Assembly (NCBI GenBank): GCA_038230895.1
Contig: JBBRMJ010000004.1
Span: forward strand, 3,839 to 67,838
Reading direction: 5' to 3'
Origin: JAJXTN01 sp038230895
Lineage (GTDB): Bacteria; Patescibacteriota; Saccharimonadia; Saccharimonadales; UBA4665
DNA length: 64,000 nt
Of the stretch, positions 14,764 through 23,488 are shown one piece after another. Within the stretch, counting starts at the first letter, position 1. Each line of letters begins with the position of its first letter. Below the pieces are notes generated by a model, which did no database searches, was not told the DNA's origin, and was given only the letters and a program-made list of their open reading frames with translations. A program made the position numbers and the translations under genes.

Positions 14764-17499
14764 ATGAGTAAGTTGGCGGCATTTTACAGAGGGAACCAGG
14801 CTAAAGGTCTGGTGGTGTTGGTCCTGATTGTGGCGGCTATCACCGGCGAATTCCTGATTTTCGCTACGCCGCACAAGAACAGCAATAATTTACGAACCTC
14901 AGCGGCCACTAACTGTACACCTGATGCACGCTTAGTTAACCCGTGTCGTCCCTGGCAAGGTGACTCATCTAATAAGTATCCTGGTGTTGCAAGTGGGCTC
15001 AAAGCGAGGACGACCGATTACGAAACCCGTACCGGTACCCAAGTCGACTTTGCTCACGAATTCGCAACGGCAGGGGCCACGCTCACTTCCGACGAGCTGT
15101 ATTATATCAATCGACCCAACACGTATCTGTTGTTGAACTACAAACCCACCAGTGGTGGCTGGTCGACCGCCGACGGTTCTAGCGCCGCGGTAAATACTAA
15201 TATTGATAACATGGCGAATAGCATTAAGGCAGTGGCGCCGAAGAAAATTATCCTAGCCCTGTGGCATGAACCAAACAATGATGTTTCGGGTGGCGCGGCT
15301 GGTTGTCCATCTAACTTCGCGTATGTCGGTACGACTGGTACGCCGGCTCAGTACCGCGCAATGTGGGCCAATGTGCGCAATCGATTTAGTGCTCTAGGTG
15401 TGACCAATGTCGAATGGGCAATCATTTACATGAGTGGCACGAAGTGGGACTGTATGCAAAAAGAATTATGGCCCGGTAATAGCCTCGTCGACTGGGTAAT
15501 GTGGGATCATTATTACAGCAATGCTGAAACCTTTGCGTCTGGTACGAGCCGTTTCTATGATTGGTTAGGTACCAACAGTGACGCGGCACATGACTTTAAT
15601 AATCACCCCTGGGGAATCGGAGAATGGGGCTCCTGGCAGACGACCCAGAGTGCCGTATATCAGTTATACGTTGATGGGGGCAAAGCGCTTCAAGCCGGGA
15701 CCTATAGTAAGATAAAATTATGGACAGTTTGGGACAGTATCGGCAGTAATGATAGTCGTATACAATACAGCAACGCTAGTGCCTTGGACCAGACTGAACA
15801 GAATACCTTCAACACAAACTGGGCTCAGAATTCGGCCTTCATAAACCCGGTCATCAATCCCAATACTGACCCGACACCACCCAATATCTCGATTACCAAC
15901 CCAAGCAGCGGGTCAACCATAAGCAGCACAGTGTCGATAGCTATTACTGCCACTGACAATGTGAAGGTTACTAGGGTTAAAACTGTCTGGGATAGCACTA
16001 ATGTGATAAGTGATGTATCGAATGCGGGTAGTTGGAATACCAGCTGGAACACAGCGGCAGTGGCTAATGGCTCACATACCATCGTTGCTACGGCGTACGA
16101 TGCGGCCGGTAACTCCAAAACCAGTAGCGTGGCGTATACCGTCTCAAATGTAACACCACCACCACCAGGGCCAACTATTACTAGTTTCACGACTAATCCA
16201 GCCACTATCACTGTTGGTCAGAACACGACACTCACTTGGTCAAGCACTAACACGGTGAATTGCACAGTAAACCCTGGTGGCCCCCAGAACACCACTAATA
16301 CGGTCTGGCAGACGCTCGTTTTCAGCTCACCCGGGACAACAAATTACACACTTACATGTAAGAATAGTGCCGGCACTACTGTCAGTAAGACCGCATCCGT
16401 CACGGTCAATCAACCAACTGTTGCCCCAACCAACGTCATCCTGACGGCTGACAAAACCAGTATCCAGATTGGCAGTAGTGTTCAACTAAACTGGTCTTCA
16501 TCTGGTTCCAGCAGTTGTACGCTCAATCCTGGTAATTACCTCGCAAACGGTACAACGAGTTCTAAATCACTTTCTCCAACAGCAACTACAACGTACACAG
16601 TGACCTGCAGCAATAGCGCAGGGAGTACGAAAAGTAGTGGTGTTAAAGTAACGGTTCTGGCGGTACCACCGCCTCCAGCTAACCCGGTCATCAATAGTTT
16701 TGTGGCCGACCCGAACAGCATCGCCTACGGTCTGACAAGTACTCTGAGTTGGCAGACGACGAATGTCGTGAGTGGCGGTTGTGATTTGGCTGTGAGTCCA
16801 CTCAGCAGTACTGATGGCAACGGCAGTTGGACCACATCGAGCTTAACCGCCTCAGCCAGCTATACATTAACTTGCAAGAATAGTGCAGGCACCACCGCGA
16901 GCAAGTCAGTTTCGGTGACGGTTGCCAATCAGCCACCACCACCTCCACCGCCAGCCTCAACGGGCGGCACGGGCGGTAGCGGGGGCAATACAGTTAAGGC
17001 TACCACCGGTCAAACGATATCTAACGCTGGTGACAATGGCACCGTCACCGATGGCTCGTTGTTGACACTTGATTCCTCAAATGTTACTGACAGTACGAAG
17101 ATTGACCAGATATCTAAAGTTGAATTTTATAGCGGTGATACACTGATCCAGACCGTCTTGAAAGCGCCATTCGCTCTGGATACCACTCGCCTGAAGCCAG
17201 GCACGTATAACCTGACACAGCGTACCTATTATCTGGATGGCAGCACCTCGCAGCAATCGCAGCTGGTAACCATTAAGGCCAAGACAGCGGGAGCTGCCAA
17301 ACACGGCAATCGCCTCATCATCATCCTGATTAGTGTCATCGTACTATTTGGCCTGGCACTCGCTGGCCTACGCTACTGGTTAAGTCATCGCATCCAAGGT
17401 GGCGGTGGCTACAGTGGTGATGGCGGCGGCCATACTGACATCGACTTGGCAGGCATACCAACGGTCATCAAGCCAACAGATCCAAATGCTGGCCTATAG
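14764..17499 (+). CDS. Membrane-anchored GH26-like glycoside hydrolase with Ig-like repeats
   Basis: 911 residues. An N-terminal membrane/signal helix (about 15-33) is followed by a TIM-barrel-type catalytic domain (about 50-360). Two glutamates fit a clan GH-A retaining mechanism: E169 in LWHEPN (acid/base) and E287 in GIGEWGSW (nucleophile), the layout of GH26 beta-mannanases. Next comes an Ig-like domain (about 375-455, ITATDNVKVT...DAAGNSK), then three related Ig-like repeats of about 90 residues with conserved Trp and Cys pairs (LTWSS ... YTLTC), Pro-rich linkers, a domain near 745-840, a C-terminal membrane helix (about 850-872) and a Gly-rich cytoplasmic tail. It probably cuts a beta-mannan or similar polysaccharide at the cell surface; substrate is inferred. 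Confidence 0.8.
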   Translation: MSKLAAFYRGNQAKGLVVLVLIVAAITGEFLIFATPHKNSNNLRTSAATNCTPDARLVNPCRPWQGDSSNKYPGVASGLKARTTDYETRTGTQVDFAHEFATAGATLTSDELYYINRPNTYLLLNYKPTSGGWSTADGSSAAVNTNIDNMANSIKAVAPKKIILALWHEPNNDVSGGAAGCPSNFAYVGTTGTPAQYRAMWANVRNRFSALGVTNVEWAIIYMSGTKWDCMQKELWPGNSLVDWVMWDHYYSNAETFASGTSRFYDWLGTNSDAAHDFNNHPWGIGEWGSWQTTQSAVYQLYVDGGKALQAGTYSKIKLWTVWDSIGSNDSRIQYSNASALDQTEQNTFNTNWAQNSAFINPVINPNTDPTPPNISITNPSSGSTISSTVSIAITATDNVKVTRVKTVWDSTNVISDVSNAGSWNTSWNTAAVANGSHTIVATAYDAAGNSKTSSVAYTVSNVTPPPPGPTITSFTTNPATITVGQNTTLTWSSTNTVNCTVNPGGPQNTTNTVWQTLVFSSPGTTNYTLTCKNSAGTTVSKTASVTVNQPTVAPTNVILTADKTSIQIGSSVQLNWSSSGSSSCTLNPGNYLANGTTSSKSLSPTATTTYTVTCSNSAGSTKSSGVKVTVLAVPPPPANPVINSFVADPNSIAYGLTSTLSWQTTNVVSGGCDLAVSPLSSTDGNGSWTTSSLTASASYTLTCKNSAGTTASKSVSVTVANQPPPPPPPASTGGTGGSGGNTVKATTGQTISNAGDNGTVTDGSLLTLDSSNVTDSTKIDQISKVEFYSGDTLIQTVLKAPFALDTTRLKPGTYNLTQRTYYLDGSTSQQSQLVTIKAKTAGAAKHGNRLIIILISVIVLFGLALAGLRYWLSHRIQGGGGYSGDGGGHTDIDLAGIPTVIKPTDPNAGL

Positions 17500-17503
17500 C
17501 GAG

Positions 17504-17619
17504 TAGGTAATAGTAGGCTGTAGGTTTAGTAGCAGTTCGTAGACTCAGCGATTAAACTGGCTATAACCTATAACCTATAACCTATAACCTATAACCTATA
17601 ACCTATAACCTATAACCTA
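17504..17619. repeat. Heptamer-repeat inverted element 1 (no gene inside)
   Basis: The right arm is eight exact tandem copies of CTATAAC (17561-17616, reverse complement GTTATAG), abutting the lepB stop codon at 17617-17619. The left arm (17504-17527) holds imperfect copies of the complementary unit (TAGGTAA, TAGGCTG, TAGGTTT). It starts just after the glycosidase stop codon, so it fills the convergent intergenic gap. Same 7-bp architecture as four other loci in the window. Confidence 0.8.
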
Positions 17620-18348
17620 GAAAACTTGGGCGTTGCCAATCGGGAAGACACGGAGCACGAGCTTGCCGACAATTTGATTGGCTTCGATCGGTCCAAAGGC
17701 CCGTGAATCGAGTGAGTCGGGGCGGTTATCACCGGATACAAACAGCTGGTGTGAGCCGAGCTTGACGTCAACGTCGCCAGAGGTGGTGGGGATGTTCTTG
17801 CCATAAGCGAGGGTCCTGTCCGGGTCGAAACCCTGGGGGTGGGCTGCGTTATAGATGGTATACACGCCATTACTCACGACCACGCGGTCGCCGGGTAGGC
17901 CTATGACACGCTTGATAAGTTGCTTGGTGTCTGTCTGACCGAATTGGCTGAGGCCACTCTCGCTGAAGACAATCACATCACCACGATTCGGAATATATGA
18001 GCGGTGCGTGATACTGGCCCAAGTACGTGGTACTTTCCAGATAATGAGCTTGTCGGCGTTCTGGAGCGTGCTTTCCATGCTCGGGCCGTCAACCTGATAG
18101 GAGCGGAAAATAAAGCCAATCATGAGCAGGGCAATCAATAAGGCCGTAACGAGGATGCCAATAAATGACAGAAACTCCCGTCCCGCACTGTGGCTGGGGG
18201 CATTTGAAGTAACTTTGGTAACTGGCGTGAGACCGCCGGTGCCAATCGGCTGGGGCGGAGTGCTCGGCAAAGCGGTGCCGGGCGCTGATTTGACTGATGT
18301 AGTCGGGGTTGTTGTGTCGACGGGTGCCGGTAAAATATCATTGTTCAT
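17617..18348 (-). CDS. lepB: Signal peptidase I
   Basis: 243 residues. A Pro/Thr-rich cytoplasmic N-terminus of about 55 residues precedes one membrane helix (FLSFIGILVTALLIALLMIGFIF). Box B GPSMESTLQ carries the catalytic serine, box C IPNRGDVIVF follows, box D KQLIKRVIGLPGDR carries the catalytic lysine, and box E is GDNRPDSLDSRAFGPI. It removes signal peptides from Sec-exported proteins, several of which are encoded nearby. Divergent from the LCP gene; its 3' end meets the CTATAAC tandem array. Confidence 0.95.
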   Translation of the reverse strand: MNNDILPAPVDTTTPTTSVKSAPGTALPSTPPQPIGTGGLTPVTKVTSNAPSHSAGREFLSFIGILVTALLIALLMIGFIFRSYQVDGPSMESTLQNADKLIIWKVPRTWASITHRSYIPNRGDVIVFSESGLSQFGQTDTKQLIKRVIGLPGDRVVVSNGVYTIYNAAHPQGFDPDRTLAYGKNIPTTSGDVDVKLGSHQLFVSGDNRPDSLDSRAFGPIEANQIVGKLVLRVFPIGNAQVF

Positions 18349-18358
18349 ACAGAGTCAT

Positions 18359-18367
18359 ACTATAGCA
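18359..18367 (-). promoter_or_regulatory. Extended -10 (TGC-TATAGT) of lepB
   Basis: On the minus strand TATAGT covers 18364-18359 with TGC before it. The start codon follows after 10 bases, giving a leader of only a few bases. Confidence 0.6.
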
Positions 18368-18433
18368 TAAGAGGCGGGTATCCATCATGCTCCGTAGGTC
18401 TTTAAGGGGGTTTACGCCATAGCCATGAGCAGT

Positions 18434-18439
18434 TATACT
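18434..18439 (+). promoter_or_regulatory. -10 box (TATACT) of the LCP gene
   Basis: TATACT at 18434-18439, 14 bases before the chosen ATG at 18454. It forms a divergent promoter pair with lepB. Confidence 0.5.
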
Positions 18440-18453
18440 TGGTAGGATTAGTG

Positions 18454-20163
18454 ATGGATACGTCCCGATACAAACGGCGTGAAATACAAACACGGCGCCA
18501 ACCGCAAACAGCCAACCCTGGATTTTCCGATATTGTGCCAGGGGCAGTGGCAACACGTCTACAAAACAGCCTGACACCGGCGGTTGAGCCAACCCCTGAG
18601 CTGCCGACTGTGCAGGCTAGCTCGAATGACATCCTGCCATTACCTCGCAAGCGCCCAGCCCCGAGGGCGGCTTTAAAAATAGCCATTATGCACGATGATA
18701 GCGCTGCCTATGATCCAGTTCCGCAGCAGGCAACAGTCGTACCGGATATTGATATGGGCTTGCCTGGTGGCCCAAGCCAGTTCAAACAATCGCAACCCAA
18801 GGTTGGCGCATCCGGCTTGGCTGTCGTCCGCTCATGGCTCCTCCGCGGGACCGTCGCAGCCATTATCTTGGTTATGATTGGTGGCGGCGTCCTATTCTCG
18901 CAGGGTTACATTAAATTACACAAAGTCTTCAAGGGCGGCGCAACCACCGCAGCGGCACTGACAGTCAATGTAAACCCCAATCTGTTAAAAGGCGAAGGTG
19001 ATGGCCGTATCAATGTACTGCTCCTCGGTCGTGGTGGTGGCAATCACGACGCACCTGATCTCACAGACACACTCCTACTCGCAAGTATCGACCCAGTTAA
19101 CCATACTTCAACCTTACTCAGCATCCCACGTGATCTCTGGGTGGATGTGCCGAACCAAGGGGCTATGAAGATTAATGCCGCCTGGGAAACCGGTGAGTTC
19201 AAGTACCTTGGCAAAGTTACGCCTGGCAGCACGAACCCACAAGCTATTCAGGCTGGTTTCAATGAGATCGACCAAGTCGTAGAGAGTGTGGTCGGTGTGC
19301 CCATCAGCTACAATTTGCTGGTTGATTTTCAGGCCTTTCGTCAGGCGGTCGACACCGTCAATGGCGTAACCGTTGACGTGCCGACTGATTTAGTCGATCC
19401 AACCATGGCGTGGGAAAACCATAATAGTTCGGTATTGGCTAAGGCTGGAATTCAGAACTTTGATGGCGCGACAGCGCTGACCTATGTCCGTTCACGTGAG
19501 ACCACGAGCGATTTTGCACGATCACAGCGTCAGCGGAGCGTGCTCGTGGCCCTGAAGGGCAAAGTTGATAGTCTGGGCACGCTGAGTAACCCACTCAAAA
19601 TCTCGGGCTTGCTGAGTGCCTTTGGTAATAATGTGAGCACCGATCTGTCGTTGAATGACGCGACCCGCCTCTACAGTATCGTCAAGGGGATTGGCGATAC
19701 CAAAGTTAACTCAGTCGGACTATCGGATGCACCAAATCACTTCATCACCACTGGTCCTATGAATGGCCAGTCCATCGACCTACCAACGGCCGGCTTATTC
19801 AATTACGGCCCGATTCAGGCCTTTATTCGAACACAGTTACAGGATGGCTATATTATTAAGGAAAACGCGAAAGTAGCCGTCCTGAATGGCACGCCAACGC
19901 CAGGTGTGGCGACGACCGTCGCTGCTCAGCTGAAAGCCTATGGCTATAATGTCGTAAACACAGCTACCGCACCCACCAGTGGCTGGGCTCACACCACGCT
20001 GGTAGATTTGAGCCATGGTAAGGCGAAATATACTGCCCACTATCTGGAGCAGCGCTTCAATGTGACGGCGGTCACTGGCTTGCCGGACACAACAATTCAA
20101 CCAAATGGCGCCGACTTTGTTATCATTATAGGCAGTGATGAGGCTATTACTCCAAAAATTTAA
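18454..20163 (+). CDS. LytR-CpsA-Psr (LCP) family protein with LytR C-terminal domain
   Basis: 569 residues from ATG 18454 (MDTSRYKRR); a TTG 15 bases upstream is in frame but overlaps the -10 box. About 130 cytoplasmic residues, one membrane helix (AAIILVMIGGGVLFSQGYI), then the LCP domain: INVLLLGRGG, DTLLLASIDP, SIPRDLWVDVP with the phosphate-binding arginine, and SFARSQRQR-type motif as DFARSQRQRSVLVALK. A C-terminal LytR_C domain (AKVAVLNGTPTPGVA to the end) follows. LCP enzymes transfer glycopolymers from lipid carriers to the wall, which suggests wall-linked glycans in this organism. Confidence 0.92.
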   Translation: MDTSRYKRREIQTRRQPQTANPGFSDIVPGAVATRLQNSLTPAVEPTPELPTVQASSNDILPLPRKRPAPRAALKIAIMHDDSAAYDPVPQQATVVPDIDMGLPGGPSQFKQSQPKVGASGLAVVRSWLLRGTVAAIILVMIGGGVLFSQGYIKLHKVFKGGATTAAALTVNVNPNLLKGEGDGRINVLLLGRGGGNHDAPDLTDTLLLASIDPVNHTSTLLSIPRDLWVDVPNQGAMKINAAWETGEFKYLGKVTPGSTNPQAIQAGFNEIDQVVESVVGVPISYNLLVDFQAFRQAVDTVNGVTVDVPTDLVDPTMAWENHNSSVLAKAGIQNFDGATALTYVRSRETTSDFARSQRQRSVLVALKGKVDSLGTLSNPLKISGLLSAFGNNVSTDLSLNDATRLYSIVKGIGDTKVNSVGLSDAPNHFITTGPMNGQSIDLPTAGLFNYGPIQAFIRTQLQDGYIIKENAKVAVLNGTPTPGVATTVAAQLKAYGYNVVNTATAPTSGWAHTTLVDLSHGKAKYTAHYLEQRFNVTAVTGLPDTTIQPNGADFVIIIGSDEAITPKI

Positions 20164-20890
20164 GCCGGCCACCGGCTTTTCACACCTGTTTCACCTGGCA
20201 CTGCTAATCATCTTGCCAGCAGTGGTCTTCATTTTAGTGCGACTCGATTTTGTTCAGCTTGCCCTCAGCATGATTGTATTAAGTAAGTGGCGGATGTTCG
20301 CGGTCCGACCGCGCTTCTGGCCAGCAAATGTTCGCGCCAATGCTGTTGATTTGATGGTCGGGCTGTCCATAGTTCTTTTCATGAGCCATAGCGGCAGTTT
20401 GTGGCTGCAGTTAGTCTGGGCGATACTCTATGCTGGTTGGCTGATCTTCCTCAAGCCTGGTTCAGGGCTGTTTATGACCTCATTACAGGCCTTTGTTGGG
20501 CAGCTTTGTGGCCTATCAGCCCTGTATCTGGTGTGGTCCAATGGCCCCATCTATGGCTTAACTGTCGTGAGCGGCATGATCTGTTTCTTGGCCGCTCGGC
20601 ACTTCCTGGATGGCTTCGACGAGCCTTACGCCCGGATGTTGGCCTATTTCTGGGGATACTTCGGGGCTGCACTGGCCTGGTTGCTCAGCCACTGGCTGTT
20701 GTTCTACCACACGGTGGCTCAGCCAACCCTCCTGTTGTCGACATTGGGGTATGGTATGGCGGTGCTCTATTATTTGGACCACAAGGATAAGCTCAGCAAG
20801 GGCGTCCGCCGCCAATTCATCTTCATCATGCTAGCCATTGTGCTGGTAGTGCTAGTCTTCTCGGGCTGGTGGGGTGATAAGGTCATCTAG
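20135..20890 (+). CDS. Polytopic membrane protein, unknown function
   Basis: 251 residues, about seven hydrophobic segments, short loops, small basic stretch near the end (LDHKDKLSKGVRRQ). The start overlaps the LCP gene by 29 bases (GTG at 20135 or ATG at 20138). No in-frame ATG appears before the first membrane segment otherwise, so translation coupling is likely. A hairpin with a short T-run covers the overlap. No family recognised with confidence. Confidence 0.7.
   Translation: MMRLLLQKFKPATGFSHLFHLALLIILPAVVFILVRLDFVQLALSMIVLSKWRMFAVRPRFWPANVRANAVDLMVGLSIVLFMSHSGSLWLQLVWAILYAGWLIFLKPGSGLFMTSLQAFVGQLCGLSALYLVWSNGPIYGLTVVSGMICFLAARHFLDGFDEPYARMLAYFWGYFGAALAWLLSHWLLFYHTVAQPTLLLSTLGYGMAVLYYLDHKDKLSKGVRRQFIFIMLAIVLVVLVFSGWWGDKVI
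20162..20180 (+). terminator. Hairpin with T-run at the LCP stop codon
   Basis: AAGCCGG (20162-20168), loop CCA, CCGGCTT (20172-20178), followed by TT. It resembles a short intrinsic terminator but lies inside the start of the next gene; it may attenuate downstream expression. Confidence 0.4.
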
Positions 20891-20978
20891 CACTCGTTTG
20901 TGACCTAGAGGCCACAGGTTGAAAGCCTGTGAGGAACATCGTATAAAACTTAATGTGCATGCAATCAAGGGGGAAGAG

Positions 20979-22301
20979 GTGAAAACAACTGATACGTCGG
21001 CAGATATCAAGGCTGTGAAGGCCCATACGGTGTCTAGCAAATCGCACCGAGCTCCAAAAACGGTCAGCTTTACGGTACCAACATTGTCACGCCCCGACTT
21101 CGCTGCCTGGCGAAATGGGAGCGGTAACCATTGGTACTTCGGACTACTGGCGGCCGTTTTCCTCGTCATTGCATTGGTTGCAGGCTTCGGTGGTGCTTGG
21201 CTAGAGCAGCACGGCAATCAGACCAGTAATTTGAATGGTAGTTTGAGCAACCAGAAACGAATTGTGACCAGCCAGAGCCAGCTCATCAATCAAATTGCCA
21301 AGACCGTCGGCCCCAGTGTGGTTAGCGTCAACGTCAACATTACTGCTGCGGCCAATAGTCAAGATATCTTTAGTCCGTTTGGGTTCACGCAGCCGACCAA
21401 TGAGCAAGCGGCTGGCACCGGTATCATATTGAGTGAGAGCGGTATCATTGTCACGAATCGTCACGTCGTACCAGAAGGTACTACCAATGTCAGCGTCACC
21501 CTCAGTGATGGCAGTGAGCTGAAGGATGTCACTGTGCTTGGTCGGACCAGCGCCAATGACAGCTTGGACGTGGCTTTTTTGAAGATAAAGGATGCTAAGG
21601 GCCACCATCTGACACCAGCAGCGGTTGGCGATTCCTCAAAAGTCCAAGTCGGTGATGCTGTCGTCGCCATTGGCAATGCCCTCGGCCAATTCCAGAACAC
21701 CGTTACCAGCGGCATTATCTCTGGGTACGGGCGCAGCGTCCAAGCCGGCTCTGGCAATAGCTTGACGAGTAATTCCACCGAAAACCTCGATGATCTCTTG
21801 CAAACAGATGCCGCTATTAACGAGGGTAACTCCGGTGGCCCACTCGTCAACTTGAATGGGCAGGTGATTGGCATCAATACTGCCATCGCCGGTAATTCTC
21901 AAAACATCGGCTTCGCCATTCCCCTCAATGATCTCAAAGGCCTGATTGACCAAGTCTTGAAAACCGGGAAATTTAGCCGACCGTATCTCGGCGTCCGTTA
22001 CATTCCGCTGACCGCCGATGTGGCCAATCAGTATGGTCTCAGTGTCAATAATGGCGCTTTCATTGCTCCGAGTGCAGATCCAAATATATCGTCAGTGATC
22101 GCCGGCGGACCAGCCGCAGCTGCTGGGCTACAGAACAGCGACATCATTACGCAACTTGATGGTAAAGGTATCGATCAAACACATAGCCTAACAAGTCTGC
22201 TCGATCAACACCAGGTCGGTGACCAAGTGAGCCTGTCCGTGCTTCGTAACGGTCAAACCTTGCATGTCAGCGTCACACTCGGCACGATGCCTACTAATTA
22301 A
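20979..22301 (+). CDS. htrA: HtrA/DegP-type membrane-anchored serine protease with PDZ
   Basis: 440 residues from GTG 20979, chosen because AAGGGGGAAGAG directly precedes it and the 20-codon upstream extension looks non-coding. Cytoplasmic N-terminus, one membrane helix (FGLLAAVFLVIALVAGFGGAWL), then an S1C trypsin-like domain with the triad H162 (TNRHVV), D197 (SLDVAFLKI) and S285 (GNSGGPL), and one PDZ domain at the C terminus (RPYLGVRYIPL ... GPAAAAGLQNSDIITQLDG). It degrades or refolds damaged extracytoplasmic proteins. Confidence 0.95.
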   Translation: MKTTDTSADIKAVKAHTVSSKSHRAPKTVSFTVPTLSRPDFAAWRNGSGNHWYFGLLAAVFLVIALVAGFGGAWLEQHGNQTSNLNGSLSNQKRIVTSQSQLINQIAKTVGPSVVSVNVNITAAANSQDIFSPFGFTQPTNEQAAGTGIILSESGIIVTNRHVVPEGTTNVSVTLSDGSELKDVTVLGRTSANDSLDVAFLKIKDAKGHHLTPAAVGDSSKVQVGDAVVAIGNALGQFQNTVTSGIISGYGRSVQAGSGNSLTSNSTENLDDLLQTDAAINEGNSGGPLVNLNGQVIGINTAIAGNSQNIGFAIPLNDLKGLIDQVLKTGKFSRPYLGVRYIPLTADVANQYGLSVNNGAFIAPSADPNISSVIAGGPAAAAGLQNSDIITQLDGKGIDQTHSLTSLLDQHQVGDQVSLSVLRNGQTLHVSVTLGTMPTN

Positions 22302-22302
22302 A

Positions 22303-22415
22303 CGCGACCTGCTGGCACATTTCGGGCGAACAGCTGCGCTCCGCTGCTCGCGTACCTAAAGTACGCTGCGCTACGGTGCTCGCTTTTCATCCCAAACTGC
22401 ACTCAGCAGCTGGCG
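22303..22415. repeat. GTAC-hairpin intergenic element A
   Basis: Imperfect outer arms (22303-22326 with 22391-22415) enclose an apical hairpin GCGTAC (22350-22355), loop CTAAA, GTACGC (22361-22366). It lies just after the htrA stop. It shares its apical design with elements at 30914, 48202 and 49593. Confidence 0.7.
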
Positions 22416-22633
22416 TTTCAGCCAGAGTACGTTTGTAATTTTTGTGTACGCCTGTCATCACGTGAGCCTGCTTGTTGCAAAATGTGTACGAAAAACATGT
22501 CGTCCTGAACTGGTTTCAGGACCCATGCGGCAAAACTTGGGCATCACAAGTTCTTAAAGGCAGTAAACCACACCGACGATTATTCAACATGATTAGCCTA
22601 GAATGACTGTCCTTGGCCTCCAATACAGCAAAA
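22416..22633. other. Gene-free interval with a REP-like CCTGAA...TTCAGG palindrome
   Basis: A perfect 8-bp stem GTCCTGAA (22502-22509) and TTCAGGAC (22515-22522) with a five-base loop, of the common TCATCCTGAAC-type dispersed repeat. A truncated relative, ATCCTGAACTAGTTTC, lies near 57276-57295. Nothing else recognised between the convergent htrA and prmC ends. Confidence 0.55.
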
Positions 22634-23488
22634 CTAGTCAGCAGGCGTAAAGACTTGTATGAAGTCATCTTCTTGTAACTGTTGATAGCCCGCAGCTGCA
22701 GCGATCTGTTCCAGAAGCCCATGTTGGTCAGGAAATGACTCTGTCAAAATATACAACGGCTTTTGACCAACGATTTTCAACTGCTTGAAGAGCTTCCGAT
22801 AAATATCGAGGCCGTCTGGTCCCCCAAAGATAGCAATCGGTGGTTCAAGCGTAGCAGCCCGGTTGAGACGATAATTCTCGGGCACGTAGGGCAGGTTGCA
22901 TAGCAGGATGTCGTATTTCGCGCCAGCAGCTGATAATAAATCACTTTTTTTTAGTGTCACATATATTGTAAATAAATCTACATTGGTTTTAGCGACTTTG
23001 AGCGCCTTGCTATCGATCTCCAATAGGCCAATTTCGGCCTCCGGCAGCTCTAACTTGGCTGTAATGCCCAGCACGCCACTGCCAGTGCCCACATCCGCGA
23101 TATGCCAGCCGCTGCCGTCTTCAGGGCCGGTTTGAGCTGTTTTGGGACCTTTGGTTGGGCTTTGGATCAACTGCTTCAATAGCTCGATCATGGTCTCTGA
23201 TTCCGGCCGGGGCTCCAATACGGCAGCATTGACGACAAATTTGCGGCCGTAGAATTCGGTGAACCCCCTAATGTAACTTAGTGGCTCATGTCGCGCCCGT
23301 CGGCTGAGCAATTTAGTTAGTTTCGCGTCCACGTCAGCAGGCAATTCATAGTCCGGATTCGCGAGCAGCCACGCCCGGTCTTTGCCTGAACAATCTTCCA
23401 GTAACACCAGCGCATCCAAGCGTGCCGTGCCAATCTTAGCAGTCTCAAGTAACTTTGTGGCCAGATGTAGCCATTTCGAAACTGTCAT
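22634..23488 (-). CDS. prmC: Release factor glutamine methyltransferase PrmC
   Basis: 284 residues. N-terminal helical substrate-binding domain (DALVLLEDCSGKDRAWLL, RRARHEPLSYIRGFTEFYG), then a Rossmann-type SAM methyltransferase domain with motif I DVGTGSGVLGI and the active-site motif as NLPYVP, where the family normally has NPPY. It methylates the GGQ glutamine of release factors. The start codon directly follows the prfA stop with no gap, the classic prfA-prmC operon. Confidence 0.93.
   Translation of the reverse strand: MTVSKWLHLATKLLETAKIGTARLDALVLLEDCSGKDRAWLLANPDYELPADVDAKLTKLLSRRARHEPLSYIRGFTEFYGRKFVVNAAVLEPRPESETMIELLKQLIQSPTKGPKTAQTGPEDGSGWHIADVGTGSGVLGITAKLELPEAEIGLLEIDSKALKVAKTNVDLFTIYVTLKKSDLLSAAGAKYDILLCNLPYVPENYRLNRAATLEPPIAIFGGPDGLDIYRKLFKQLKIVGQKPLYILTESFPDQHGLLEQIAAAAGYQQLQEDDFIQVFTPAD

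Noticed and set aside
17561..17616. CRISPR array at the CTATAAC tandem
   Set aside because: The units are contiguous 7-mers without spacers, and no cas genes are in the window.
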